A stretch of DNA of 33,641 nucleotides from Verrucomicrobia bacterium UBA1412 (GCA_002305615.1 DBPU01000020.1:1-33641); one strand, 5' to 3'; counted from the stretch's first letter, positions 24,270 through 33,481 are shown. Numbers and translations are program-made. The notes: a model not told the origin generated them from the sequence alone.

Positions 24270-24298
24270 TGGACAGGGCACACCAGAATTGCTAGCAT
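24270..24298 (+). promoter_or_regulatory. Putative promoter of tRNA-Ser
   Basis: TGGACA (24270-24275) and TAGCAT (24293-24298) are separated by exactly 17 bases, matching 5 of 6 and 4 of 6 consensus bases. A start near 24305 leaves about 25 bases before the mature tRNA. It may also drive htpG, which starts 53 bases after the tRNA with no terminator between. Confidence 0.5.
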
Positions 24299-24329
24299 CT
24301 GTCACGGCCGCTCTGTCGGCTGTACGAAC

Positions 24330-24419
24330 GGAAGGGTGGCTGAGTGGACTAAGGCGCCTGACTCGAAATCAGGAGATGTCGCAAGGCATCCGGGAGTTCG
24401 AATCTCCCCTCTTCCGCCA
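24330..24419 (+). tRNA. tRNA-Ser (anticodon CGA)
   Basis: A 90-base tRNA with encoded CCA. The acceptor stem GGAAGGG pairs with CTCTTCC (one G-U). The anticodon stem CCTGA/TCAGG encloses loop CTCGAAA with anticodon CGA at 24364-24366, which reads UCG. A long variable arm (about 18 bases) follows, as in class II serine tRNAs. The T arm is GGGAG/CTCCC with loop TTCGAAT. The discriminator is G. Confidence 0.97.
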
Positions 24420-24471
24420 TCCCAGAGGTGGAAAACTCTTTCATCCAAAAAAAACAAATTGGCTTTATAAT

Positions 24472-26340
24472 ATGGAAAAACATAGTTTTCAGGCAGAAAT
24501 TCAACAAGTACTGGATATCGTCATTAATTCTCTTTATACCGATAAAGAAGTCTTTGTCCGGGAATTAGTTTCAAATGCTGCTGATGCTTGTGAGAAGGTA
24601 CGCTTCCTTCAATCCTCAGGGCAAGAAATTTATCAGTCCGATATCTCTCCCACAATCTCGATCAAACTCGATGAAAAGGAAAAGAAGATTATCATCACCG
24701 ATACGGGCTGCGGAATGACTCAGGATGAATTGGTGGAAAACCTGGGCACCGTTGCCCATTCAGGCACCAAAGCTTTTCTCAAATCAGTCCAGGAAAAACA
24801 GGCGGCTGAAAAAGAAGCAGCTAAAAACGGAACCTCTTTGATCGGTCAGTTCGGTGTCGGCTTCTATTCCGCCTTCATGGCATCCCACAAAGTAACGGTC
24901 TTCACCCGCTCCTGGCAACCCGATGCTGAAGGCTGGAAGTGGACCTGCAGCGGAATGGACGGCTACGAAATCGAAAGCGCTCAGGGATTGAACCGCGGCA
25001 CCAGAATCGAACTCGACCTCAAGGAGGACGCTCTGAATTTCGCTCAGCAATATGAAATGGAGCGAATTCTCAAGCACTACTCCTCCTTTATCCAGTTTCC
25101 GATCTCCCTCGAGGATAAACAGCTCAATACGGTCCAGGCGATCTGGGCTCGCAGCAAAGTAGATATCAAGCCCGAGGAATACACAGATTTTTACAAGTAT
25201 ATCTCTCACGACTCCAAAGAGCCTCTGCTCAAACTCCACTTCACGGCCGATGCCCCGCTCCTCATCCAATCGCTCCTTTTCGTGCCGGATAACAACATCG
25301 AAAAAATGGGATTCATGCGCCTGGAAAACGGTGTCAGCCTTTATTGCCGGCGTGTGCTCATCGCCGAAGGCGTCAAAGCCAAGGGTCTACTGCCCGAGTG
25401 GCTCCGTTTTGTCAAAGGCGTAGTCGACAGCGAAGACTTGCCGCTCAATATCTCCCGCGAAAGCATGCAGGACTCCCTACTCATGAAGAAACTGAGCAGC
25501 ATCATTACCAACCGCTTCCTGAAGTTCTTGATCGAAACGGCCAAGAATGACGCCGAGAAGTACAATAAATTCTACGAGGAATTCAACAGGATGATTAAAG
25601 AAGGCATCCTCTCCGACTTTGAACACAGGGAGAACCTCTCCAAACTCCTCCGTTTTGAATCCTCAGCCACGGAACCCGGCAAAACCACTTCTCTGGAAGA
25701 TTACGTCATCAGGATGGGAGCCGAGCAAAAGGAGATTTACTATATCGTTGCTCCTCACCGCAAGGCTGCCGAAGCTAGTCCTTACTATGAGGCTTTGAAG
25801 GCAAAAAAACTGGAAGTTCTTTTCTGTTACGATGCCGCCGATAACTTCGTCATGGAAAACCTCATGAAGTTTGAGGATAAAGAGATCAAGCCTGCTGAAC
25901 AGGCTGAAGTTTCCGTAGAAACAACGGGAGAAAAACTCACTCCGGAGCAATGCGAACACCTGGTCAAGTGGTTCAAAGAGACCCTCGGAGATAAGGTCAA
26001 AGAGGTCAAAATTTCGCAGCGCCTCGTGGAAAGCCCTGCAGCCGTCGTCCCCGATGATAAATTCATGACCACGTCAATGCGCCGCCTTCTTAAAGCGATG
26101 CAGAAAGAGCAAAACCAGGATAAAACTCTGAGCGATGGCTACAATCTGGAAATCAACCCTTCCAGCCCGGTTATTTGTCATCTGTACCGTGCCTGGGATG
26201 CCAATAAGGAAATAGCCCCTGAAATTGCTCAGCAAATTTATGACAACGCCTGTATCAGTGCGGGTATCGTGGATGATTTCGCCCCATTGATCAAACGCAT
26301 GAATAAGCTGATGGAAGAAACCTTGAAAAAATCCCTCTAG
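24472..26340 (+). CDS. htpG: Molecular chaperone HtpG (Hsp90)
   Basis: A 622-residue cytosolic Hsp90, the normal length. The N-terminal GHKL ATPase has EIQQVLDIVINSLYTDKE, the NAADA motif with the magnesium-binding Asn, DTGCGM, and GQFGVGFYSAFM. The middle domain carries the catalytic arginine region SEDLPLNISRE, and the C-terminal dimerisation domain is complete. The open frame extends upstream through the tRNA, which is impossible as coding sequence, so ATG 24472 is the start. The upstream bases (ttataat) hold no SD. The gene ends at a strong terminator. No clear heat-shock promoter or CIRCE element is seen. Confidence 0.97.
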   Translation: MEKHSFQAEIQQVLDIVINSLYTDKEVFVRELVSNAADACEKVRFLQSSGQEIYQSDISPTISIKLDEKEKKIIITDTGCGMTQDELVENLGTVAHSGTKAFLKSVQEKQAAEKEAAKNGTSLIGQFGVGFYSAFMASHKVTVFTRSWQPDAEGWKWTCSGMDGYEIESAQGLNRGTRIELDLKEDALNFAQQYEMERILKHYSSFIQFPISLEDKQLNTVQAIWARSKVDIKPEEYTDFYKYISHDSKEPLLKLHFTADAPLLIQSLLFVPDNNIEKMGFMRLENGVSLYCRRVLIAEGVKAKGLLPEWLRFVKGVVDSEDLPLNISRESMQDSLLMKKLSSIITNRFLKFLIETAKNDAEKYNKFYEEFNRMIKEGILSDFEHRENLSKLLRFESSATEPGKTTSLEDYVIRMGAEQKEIYYIVAPHRKAAEASPYYEALKAKKLEVLFCYDAADNFVMENLMKFEDKEIKPAEQAEVSVETTGEKLTPEQCEHLVKWFKETLGDKVKEVKISQRLVESPAAVVPDDKFMTTSMRRLLKAMQKEQNQDKTLSDGYNLEINPSSPVICHLYRAWDANKEIAPEIAQQIYDNACISAGIVDDFAPLIKRMNKLMEETLKKSL

Positions 26341-26363
26341 GCCGACAAGCCTTCCGGGAACAG

Positions 26364-26405
26364 AAACGCCAGAAGAACTTTAAACTTCTTCTGGCGTTTT
26401 CTTTT
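26364..26405 (+). terminator. Rho-independent terminator after htpG
   Basis: A perfect 14-bp stem (26364-26377 with 26386-26399) with an 8-base loop is followed by TCTTTT. It stands 23 bases past the htpG stop. The minus-strand tail (after the convergent acyl-CoA synthetase gene) is less T-rich, so it is mainly a plus-strand terminator. Confidence 0.88.
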
Positions 26406-26432
26406 AGCCTCAACAGAAACTCTCCTAATCTA

Positions 26433-28061
26433 TTAAGACGAAGGGCTCTGTGTCTCTTGCAGGTATTGCTTTTCTCGAGCGACTGCGGCTCGATGCTTTT
26501 CAAGCTCTCGCAGTTCAACTCTTCTCACCTTGCCCGTTGTCGTCTTGGGCAACTCTGCGACAAATTCAATTTCCCGCGGCAGTTTGTAAGATGCGGTCAG
26601 CGCCCGGCAATGTTTCTGAATATCCTGTGCCAGCTCACTGCTATTGGCATAACCGTCATGCAAAACGACAAACGCCTTCACAAGCTGACACCGGGTGGCG
26701 TCGGGCTTGCCCACAACGGCAGCCTCTAAAACCGCCGGATGTTTCAGGAGTGTGCTCTCCACCTCTGCCGGCCCAATCCGGTAATCCGAGCTCTTGATGA
26801 TATCATCAGCCCGTCCGGTAAACCAAAAATAACCATCCGGATCACAAATGGCCCGATCGCCGGTCAAATACCATCCGTTCTTGAATGCATTTCGGGTCAT
26901 CTCGGGCTGGCCCCAATACTCGGTAAAGAGACCGACCGGACGCTCCTGATCAACACGAATTGCTATCTCACCTTCTTCTCCATCCTTCACGGGCTGTTGG
27001 TTTTCGTCTACAATGTGAATATCGTAACCCGGCATGACCTTACCCATCGAGCCCACTCGCAGCTCGTGATAACGGGAGCGAACATTGGCAATCTGAATTA
27101 CCGTCTCGGTCTGCCCATAGCCTTCATAAATATCCAAGCCCGTCCCGTTTTTCCAATTGGATACGACCTCATGGGTGAGAGGCTCGCCCGCGCTGACACA
27201 ATGCCGCAAGGAGGGGAATTTATACTTCCGGACATCCTCTTTCATCAACAACCTCAAGGCGGTCGGTGGTGCGCAGAAGGTACTGATTTTGTACTGCGAA
27301 AAGGTATCTAAGATGCGGATGGGCTGGAACTTCTTGAAGTTCATCGCAAAAACTGTCACCCCCATCTGCCAAGGCCCATACAAACTGGACCACGCAGCTT
27401 TCCCCCACCCCAGATCGGAAATATTCCAATGTAAATCTTCGGGGCGCAAATCCAGCCAGAGCCCCCCGGTCAACCGATGCGACCACGCATAACTGCAATG
27501 AGAATGAACAACCATCTTGGGCTGCCCGTTCGTCGCACTGGTAAAATATAGAATAGAGGGATCATCCGCCAAAGTCGGTACGTAGGAAAACTTATCCCGA
27601 GCCTTTTCCACTTCTTCTTTGAAGCAAATCCACCCCGGCAGGGCTTCTTCAACCTGAATCTTGACACCATCAAAGAAGCTAGCTTTCTCGCTGCCTTCTC
27701 TGTCTGTAATCAACGCTTTAGGTTTGCAGGATTTGACTCGGAATTCCAAATCTCCCTGGGTCAGAAGCTGCGTTGCAGGAACGGGGACCGCTCCCACCAG
27801 CTCCAGCGCCAGCATCAATATCCACCACTCGCTGATGCGGGGCAGCATGATGACGACGCGGTCTCCTTGAACAACTTGGCAGGCATTCAGGAAATTAGCC
27901 GCCTGACATGCCTTTCGAAACAACTCTCTGAATGTCAGCCTCGTTTCCAATACGGTCTGCTCTGCTCCAACACAAAGCAATGCATCAGCTCCGGGGCGGA
28001 CAGCGGCCCAATGGCCTATGGTATCCCAAGTAAAATTATAATATTTTTCTGGTCTGTTCAC
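26433..28061 (-). CDS. Acyl-CoA synthetase, medium-chain/acetyl-CoA synthetase-like AMP-binding enzyme
   Basis: A 542-residue ANL-superfamily enzyme that activates a carboxylic acid to an acyl-AMP and then acyl-CoA. Visible motifs are A3 as YFTSATNGQPK (usual form TSGTTGxPK, so Gly becomes Ala and Thr becomes Asn), A5 YEGYGQTE, A7 YLTGD, A8 GRADDIIKSSDYRIGP and A10 KTTTGKVRR with the catalytic lysine. WNISDLGWGKAAW is typical of the medium-chain ACSM/benzoate-type branch. The substrate is not predictable. The GTG start has only weak purine upstream. It follows frr by 60 bases on the minus strand and could be co-transcribed, but no functional link is evident. Confidence 0.88.
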   Translation of the reverse strand: MNRPEKYYNFTWDTIGHWAAVRPGADALLCVGAEQTVLETRLTFRELFRKACQAANFLNACQVVQGDRVVIMLPRISEWWILMLALELVGAVPVPATQLLTQGDLEFRVKSCKPKALITDREGSEKASFFDGVKIQVEEALPGWICFKEEVEKARDKFSYVPTLADDPSILYFTSATNGQPKMVVHSHCSYAWSHRLTGGLWLDLRPEDLHWNISDLGWGKAAWSSLYGPWQMGVTVFAMNFKKFQPIRILDTFSQYKISTFCAPPTALRLLMKEDVRKYKFPSLRHCVSAGEPLTHEVVSNWKNGTGLDIYEGYGQTETVIQIANVRSRYHELRVGSMGKVMPGYDIHIVDENQQPVKDGEEGEIAIRVDQERPVGLFTEYWGQPEMTRNAFKNGWYLTGDRAICDPDGYFWFTGRADDIIKSSDYRIGPAEVESTLLKHPAVLEAAVVGKPDATRCQLVKAFVVLHDGYANSSELAQDIQKHCRALTASYKLPREIEFVAELPKTTTGKVRRVELRELEKHRAAVAREKQYLQETQSPSS

Positions 28062-28121
28062 TCACTTATTACATAGCCTCACGACTTTTACCGCGAGGCC
28101 TCAACCGGACCTTTCTGCCGG

Positions 28122-28682
28122 CTACACTTTCATGATTTCTTTTTCTTTCTCTGCCGCGCGCTCACCCACTTTTGCGATAAAATCATCAGTCAATTTTTGG
28201 GCTTTCTTTTCGGCATTAGCCAGATCATCTTCAGTGATCTTAGAATCTTTCTTGAGAGCTTTGAGGGCCTCAATTGCTTCACGACGAACCTGCCGAATAG
28301 CAACGCGTCCATCTTCTGCATACTTGCTGATCATCTTCACCAGCTCCTGGCGGCGCTCTTGGCTCAGCTCAGGCATCACCAGACGTATGGCCTTGCCAGT
28401 GACCGCCGGTGTAATACCCAGATTACTCTTAAGTATTCCTTTCTCAAGCGCTTTAAGAGTACCCGCATCCCAAGGCTGCAGCAAAAGCACTCGAGGTTCA
28501 GGCGTGGTAATTGTAGCCACCTCTTTGACTTTCATCATGTTCCCATACGCCTCAACCTCCACATTTTCAACAAGAGCCGGGGAAGCTTTCGTTGTGCGGA
28601 CACCCGTAAACTGATGTTCCACGGCTGCAATGCTCTTGGACATCTTATCCGATGCTGTCGCTAAAACTTGGTCTATTGTCAT
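28122..28682 (-). CDS. frr: Ribosome recycling factor
   Basis: A 186-residue RRF, the normal length. It releases ribosomes from mRNA after termination together with EF-G. Visible are the N-terminal helix with SKSIAAVEHQFTGVRTTKASPALVE, the PWD (QPWDAGTLKALEKGI) segment, and RRQELVKMISKYAEDGRVAIRQVRRE before the C-terminal coiled coil. In many bacteria frr follows pyrH and tsf; here it is separated from both and stands between a PanE-like gene (136 bases upstream) and the acyl-CoA synthetase gene. There is no SD before the ATG (ctaaattgtt). Confidence 0.97.
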   Translation of the reverse strand: MTIDQVLATASDKMSKSIAAVEHQFTGVRTTKASPALVENVEVEAYGNMMKVKEVATITTPEPRVLLLQPWDAGTLKALEKGILKSNLGITPAVTGKAIRLVMPELSQERRQELVKMISKYAEDGRVAIRQVRREAIEALKALKKDSKITEDDLANAEKKAQKLTDDFIAKVGERAAEKEKEIMKV

Positions 28683-28818
28683 AACAATTTAGTTTTTTGT
28701 TTGCTCTATACCTGCATAGCCAGACATCTGCCAGCAAGGTCTTCTCTAGCTTGCAAAAAAGGATTCTCAGTGACAAGCCTTTTGTGAACGGCTCGGTTTA
28801 ATAATCGCAGCATCTGGA

Positions 28819-29787
28819 CTACTTGCAAAGTGTGGACAGCTGAGTCAGCACTCGCAGCATATTTTTAAGCCGGGGCATCTCCACTCCCGCACGGTTGCCC
28901 GCTTCCAGTGGAAATCTGAAAATGCTATCCAGCTCAATCGGTTTGCGGTGAACAAAATCCAGGAGCGTTGAAGCCCAGTAACTCCCCATCGACTGAGTCC
29001 GATCCACGTTGTAGCGAATTTTATCCTCAGATACTCCCAGGTTAAGTGCATTAGCAGCCGTCACAACTTCCCTCATCAGTTCAATCAGAAGCTTTTCCCA
29101 GCGGGGATCAGCATGTATTTGATCTGTCGGCATACACCCACCGATTCTGGAAAAATCCACACCGCCTCCGGTCAATACCGTTTCATATCCCGCGCAAGCC
29201 GCTACCCCCAAACCGTTATAGGGAATATTCCAGATCAGTTTTTCCCATTGTGTCTTCAGGAGATTTTCAGCAACCTGGCAGGATACCCCGACCGATTGAA
29301 ACATGTTTGAAATCTGATGCGTGCGCTCCAAAGGCTTCCGGCCATACTCTCCCAGGACGACATTGCCATGCTTTATATGATGAATGTGGCCGGGCTTGAT
29401 TCGATTTAAACAAACAAAGCAGAGCCCCCCAATGATATTATCCGGGCCAAAGAGTTCAGCCAGAGTCTCCACATTACCCAGACCGTTCTGCAAAGTAACA
29501 ATCAAAGTTTGCGGCCCTACCAGCGGAGTGAGCAATTCTCTATACCTCTGATTGGCAGTCGACTTCAACCCAATAAACACCATGTCGCAAACACCAATCT
29601 CTTCAGGACGCCGGGCTACATGGGGACGAATATGAAAGTCCCCATCCACGCTCTCTATAAACACCCCGTCCGCGGCGACTTTTTCGTAGTCTGACCGCAA
29701 AAGAAACCAAGTCTCATTACCGGCTTGCAGCAGTTTGGCCCCATAATAACTGCCAATCGCTCCGCAACCTACAACACCGATTTTCAT
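28819..29787 (-). CDS. panE: Ketopantoate reductase-like (ApbA/PanE family) protein
   Basis: A 322-residue NAD(P)-dependent reductase. The Rossmann motif is GCGAIGSYYG at residues 7-16; VTLQNGLGN and the catalytic lysine in LLKTQWEKLIWN (about 190-200) are followed by the ELDSIF motif (about 277-282), as in 2-dehydropantoate 2-reductase, which makes pantoate for coenzyme A. The family also contains reductases of other 2-keto acids, so exact substrate is not certain. The gene starts 8 bases after gmd ends, so both are probably one transcript even though pathways differ. No SD is visible before the ATG. Confidence 0.85.
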   Translation of the reverse strand: MKIGVVGCGAIGSYYGAKLLQAGNETWFLLRSDYEKVAADGVFIESVDGDFHIRPHVARRPEEIGVCDMVFIGLKSTANQRYRELLTPLVGPQTLIVTLQNGLGNVETLAELFGPDNIIGGLCFVCLNRIKPGHIHHIKHGNVVLGEYGRKPLERTHQISNMFQSVGVSCQVAENLLKTQWEKLIWNIPYNGLGVAACAGYETVLTGGGVDFSRIGGCMPTDQIHADPRWEKLLIELMREVVTAANALNLGVSEDKIRYNVDRTQSMGSYWASTLLDFVHRKPIELDSIFRFPLEAGNRAGVEMPRLKNMLRVLTQLSTLCK

Positions 29788-29795
29788 CTTTTAAG

Positions 29796-30815
29796 CTATC
29801 GCTCCGTCTGGCAATCCACTTTCCCGGAGAGTTTCTTCTCCAAAGCCTTCATATCTGCATCCACCATGATCTGGACCAACTCTTTGAATTTCACCTTCGG
29901 CTCCCAGCCCAAAACTCGTTTGGCTTTGCTCGCATCGCCAATGAGAAGATCCACCTCCGCTGGACGATGATAACGGGGATCATCCACAACGTACTTCTGC
30001 CAATCCAAACCGGCATACGAAAACGCCTCTTCCAGAAACTCACGAACAGAATGCGTTTCTCCCGTCGCCACCACGTAATCATCGGGCTTATCCTGTTGAA
30101 GCATCAGCCACATGGCTTCTACATACTCCTTGGCATAGCCCCAATCACGCTTCGCATCCAGATTCCCCATAAAGAGCTTATCCTGCAAACCATGCTTAAT
30201 ATAGGCCAGGGCGCGTGTGATTTTGCGAGTCACAAAAGTTTCTCCTCTGCGGGGTGATTCATGGTTGAATAAGATACCACTGCAATTGAACATCCCATAG
30301 GATTCTCGATAGTTGATCGTTATCCAGTGACCGTAAAGCTTGGCGCATGCATACGGACTGCGCGGATAAAATGGCGTGGTCTCAACCTGAGGTACCGCCT
30401 GCACCTTGCCATACATTTCACTCGAAGAAGCTTGATAAAAGCGCGCATTCAATTTCAGCCGATGTATGCACTCCAGAAGACGGACCGTCCCCACAGCCGT
30501 CACATCCGAAGTGTATTCCGGAGCGTCAAAACTCACCCGCACATGGCTCTGCGCCGCCAGATTGTAGACCTCATCAGGGTGAATATCGTCTAACAGACTG
30601 GCCAATCCGCTCGCATCTGAAAGATCCCCATAATGAAGTTTCAACCGAGTCGAAGGAAAGTGAGGGTCCGAGTAAATATCTTCGAGTCTCCCCGTATTGA
30701 AACTGCTGGCTCTGCGAATGATCCCGTGGACGGTATAGCCCTTGGATAATAAGAATTCTGCCAGATAAGAGCCGTCTTGCCCCGTGATGCCTGTTATTAA
30801 AGCTGTTTTACTCAT
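29796..30815 (-). CDS. gmd: GDP-mannose 4,6-dehydratase
   Basis: A 339-residue short-chain dehydrogenase/extended NDP-sugar dehydratase. It converts GDP-D-mannose to GDP-4-keto-6-deoxymannose, the precursor of fucose, rhamnose and related sugars. The NADP-binding TGITGQDGSYLAEFLL is at the N-terminus, followed by RRASSFNTGRLE, the catalytic SSSEMYG Ser/Glu, the YACAK Tyr-Lys pair and FNHESPRRG, all characteristic of Gmd. GDP-fucose synthase (fcl) is not adjacent; the PanE-like gene follows instead. Likely feeds the polysaccharide made by the glycosyltransferases elsewhere in the window. No SD is visible before the ATG. Confidence 0.96.
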   Translation of the reverse strand: MSKTALITGITGQDGSYLAEFLLSKGYTVHGIIRRASSFNTGRLEDIYSDPHFPSTRLKLHYGDLSDASGLASLLDDIHPDEVYNLAAQSHVRVSFDAPEYTSDVTAVGTVRLLECIHRLKLNARFYQASSSEMYGKVQAVPQVETTPFYPRSPYACAKLYGHWITINYRESYGMFNCSGILFNHESPRRGETFVTRKITRALAYIKHGLQDKLFMGNLDAKRDWGYAKEYVEAMWLMLQQDKPDDYVVATGETHSVREFLEEAFSYAGLDWQKYVVDDPRYHRPAEVDLLIGDASKAKRVLGWEPKVKFKELVQIMVDADMKALEKKLSGKVDCQTER

Positions 30816-30949
30816 TTGTTAACTCTGTACGCTATGTGTTTATGAAAACTGATTTTAAAAAGTCCTGCCCGTTTCAAAGCAGAGAGCGCATATAGAATGA
30901 TTCAAAAGATCCCATCTTGAAAGAAGAAAATTACCTCTCACTAAAACCT

Positions 30950-30978
30950 TTAGAATAAGCTTCTAATAGTGGTATAAA
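30950..30978 (+). promoter_or_regulatory. Putative promoter of the lamin-tail protein gene, overlapping an inverted repeat
   Basis: TTAGAA (30950-30955) and TATAAA (30973-30978) are 17 bases apart, with a good -10 and a weak -35. The perfect inverted repeat TTAGAA-N5-TTCTAA (30950-30966) overlaps the -35 and spacer, so a regulator may bind there. The leader would be about 85 bases. Confidence 0.35.
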
Positions 30979-31070
30979 ACCTGCTATTCTCTTCTTTGCG
31001 TAGTATCTTTCTCTGTAGGAAGAATTGGACAAAGTCAAAAAGATGCCCTATCGTACCTTAGGTTTTTGTT

Positions 31071-33383
31071 ATGAATATTAAACGAATTTTTTGCGGTTTG
31101 TTTGTCGCATCCATTCTCTGTGCCGGAGCGCAGTCTCTAAAGGCACAAGTTGTTATTAACGAAGCGCTTGCAAGCAACTCATCTTACACATCTACCCTTT
31201 ATGGCATTGAGCCCGATTGGATTGAGCTCTACAATAACGGGACATCCCCTGTCGACTTGGGAGGAATGAGCCTTTCGATCTCCGCCGCCAACCCCAGGCA
31301 ATTCACTTTCCCTGCAGGAGTCACCATCCCGGCGAAGGGATACTATCAAGTTTTCTGCACCTCAAAATTTCCAAAATCAGACCGTAATACCGGCTTTAAT
31401 CTCTCCGCGGAGGGCGACACCATTTCACTTTTCTCGGCTTCCAGCACCACTACTCCGCTGGATATCCTGGACTTTGGGTTGCAACTGAATGATTTCTCCG
31501 TCGGACGCGTTCCCGATGGAACCGGCAAATTCATGCTCTGTGTTCCTACCCAGGAATCTTCCAACCAGGCCCAAACGATGGGCACCATTGCTTCGGTAAG
31601 AATTAACGAAGCTTGCGCAGGCCCCGATGATTGGTTTGAGGTTTATAACGGCGGAGCCAACCCGGTGGCTCTGGGTGGTTATTACTTTACTACCAAACCC
31701 AGTAAAGATCCCCTTATGTTCAAAATCCCGGATTTGTCCTTTATTGGAACCGCGGATGCAGCATTTCTGGTATATTATGCCGATGAAGATACAACAGCCG
31801 GAAAAGACCACGTCAACTTTAAGCTCGGCAAAACATCCGATGATATTGCCTTGATGACGCCCGCTGGAGTCATCGTCAATGTTCTTACCTACCCGGATAT
31901 GGTGGATAATGAGGCTTATGGCCGCATCCCCGACGGTGCCGCAGCAATCCGCAAGCAACCCGGCAGCGGCTCCCCCGGTGCCAGCAACTATCTGGAGCTG
32001 GAGACGGTCGTCATCAGTGAAATCCTCTCTCACACCGATTACCCGGATACCCCGCCCGATTATATCGAGCTTCAAAATATCTCCGCCTCTCCGGTCAATA
32101 TCTCAGGCTGGGGTTTAAGCGACAGTTCCGGTAATTTCCTGAAATATGTCTTCCCCTCAGGCACAATTATCCAGCCAGGAGCCTTCCTTGTGGTAACTGA
32201 GTTCGAGTTTGACGATGAAACAAACCCCAACTGCAAAGTCCCTTTCAGACTCAATTCCTATGAAGGTGAGTCCGCTTTTCTGACCCAAATAGTTAGTGGA
32301 AACACCACCGGATACCGCAGTCAGGTTTTCTTTGGCGCGGCTCCCAATAACTTCTCCTTCATCCGCTACGTCAATGGAGACGGAATAGTTCATTTCCCCT
32401 TTGGCCAGTACCCCACCATGGAGAAGACCAACGCACCCGTCAAAATCGGTCCCGTCGTGATTAACGAAATCCACTACAAACCGGGAGACCCCGAACTCCT
32501 GGAAGATGAATTTATTGAACTGTTCAACATAACCGATCAGGAAATTACTTTGTACTATCCCAAATATCCGGAAAATCCGGCCATGATGGCCAATGGGGTC
32601 GACTATGTTTTCCCTGAAGGAACAGTACTGCCTCCCGGTGGTTATGCACTTGTGGTTCCCTTCAATCCCAATGGGGGCACGGCACTGAACTTCCGCCAGA
32701 AATTTAATGTTCCTGCTGAAATCCCTCTCTACGGACCTTTCTCGGGCAAGCTTTCCAATGACGGAGAATCTATCGATTTACTCTTCCCCGACACTCCTCA
32801 AAAAACGGATGGCTTGGTCCCCTATTACCTGGTGGATAGAGTCTCCTACACGGCTTCATATCCTTGGCCGGTTGGCGCCAAAGGAACCGGCAAGAGTCTC
32901 CAGAAAGTCAATGCCTTTACCTACGGCAATCAATCAGGAAGTTGGTCCGTCTATGCAGGAACTGACATGAATCAATATGTCACCCCCGGAAGGCGTTCCT
33001 CGGTCGGTACAATCGACCAGGATTTTGATGGAATGCCCGATGATTGGGAATTGAAGTACCAGTTCGACCCGTTTAACCCGGCTGACGCGTTGGAAGATGC
33101 AAATGGTGACGGAATTACGAATCTTCAGCATTACCTGAATGGCACAGACCCGAGAGCCCCGTTCCATAAGGATCCCGTCACTCTGGGAATCACCTCGACT
33201 GCAGAGAGTGTGAACATCAGTTTCACGGCCCTCTCCGCCGTCTCCTATGAGGTGCAGGTTTCCGACAATTCTCAAACCGGATGGGTTTCCTGGAAGCAGA
33301 TCGACGCCGGTCAGGAACGTCTTGTTGAGCTCAATGATCTCTTGGGAACTGCTCCCCGCTATTATCGGGTGATCACTCAGTAA
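31071..33383 (+). CDS. Secreted lamin-tail-domain (LTD) repeat protein
   Basis: A 770-residue exported protein. A signal peptide (KRIFCGLFVASILCAGA, cleavage near residue 25) is followed by four lamin-tail-like beta domains, each opening with V-x-INE or VISE and containing a W/FIELYN-type strand (about 27-135, 176-285, 312-400, 460-580). Residues 649-690 contain EF-hand/thrombospondin-3-like calcium loops (DFDGMPDDWE, DANGDGITN), then a final beta domain (about 700-770). LTD domains occur in secreted proteins of Planctomycetota, Verrucomicrobiota and others, often with enzymes or CotH. No catalytic domain is recognisable here, so adhesion, matrix or envelope scaffold roles are guesses. The gene stands alone with its own terminator. 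Confidence 0.88.
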   Translation: MNIKRIFCGLFVASILCAGAQSLKAQVVINEALASNSSYTSTLYGIEPDWIELYNNGTSPVDLGGMSLSISAANPRQFTFPAGVTIPAKGYYQVFCTSKFPKSDRNTGFNLSAEGDTISLFSASSTTTPLDILDFGLQLNDFSVGRVPDGTGKFMLCVPTQESSNQAQTMGTIASVRINEACAGPDDWFEVYNGGANPVALGGYYFTTKPSKDPLMFKIPDLSFIGTADAAFLVYYADEDTTAGKDHVNFKLGKTSDDIALMTPAGVIVNVLTYPDMVDNEAYGRIPDGAAAIRKQPGSGSPGASNYLELETVVISEILSHTDYPDTPPDYIELQNISASPVNISGWGLSDSSGNFLKYVFPSGTIIQPGAFLVVTEFEFDDETNPNCKVPFRLNSYEGESAFLTQIVSGNTTGYRSQVFFGAAPNNFSFIRYVNGDGIVHFPFGQYPTMEKTNAPVKIGPVVINEIHYKPGDPELLEDEFIELFNITDQEITLYYPKYPENPAMMANGVDYVFPEGTVLPPGGYALVVPFNPNGGTALNFRQKFNVPAEIPLYGPFSGKLSNDGESIDLLFPDTPQKTDGLVPYYLVDRVSYTASYPWPVGAKGTGKSLQKVNAFTYGNQSGSWSVYAGTDMNQYVTPGRRSSVGTIDQDFDGMPDDWELKYQFDPFNPADALEDANGDGITNLQHYLNGTDPRAPFHKDPVTLGITSTAESVNISFTALSAVSYEVQVSDNSQTGWVSWKQIDAGQERLVELNDLLGTAPRYYRVITQ

Positions 33384-33427
33384 CCTTCACTTTCAAGAGC
33401 GCTTCCCGCGCGCTCCAACTGAATAGT

Positions 33428-33460
33428 AAAACAGCCGCTTTTGCGGCTGTTTTATTTTTT
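33428..33460 (+). terminator. Rho-independent terminator of the lamin-tail protein gene
   Basis: A perfect 11-bp stem (33428-33438 with 33443-33453) with a TTTT loop is followed by ATTTTTT. It lies 45 bases after the stop codon. Confidence 0.95.
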
Positions 33461-33481
33461 CCATGAACTGAACAGAGGAAT

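Noticed and set aside
24289..24471. N-terminal extension of htpG
   Set aside because: It reads straight through the tRNA-Ser gene, and HtpG homology starts at ATG 24472.
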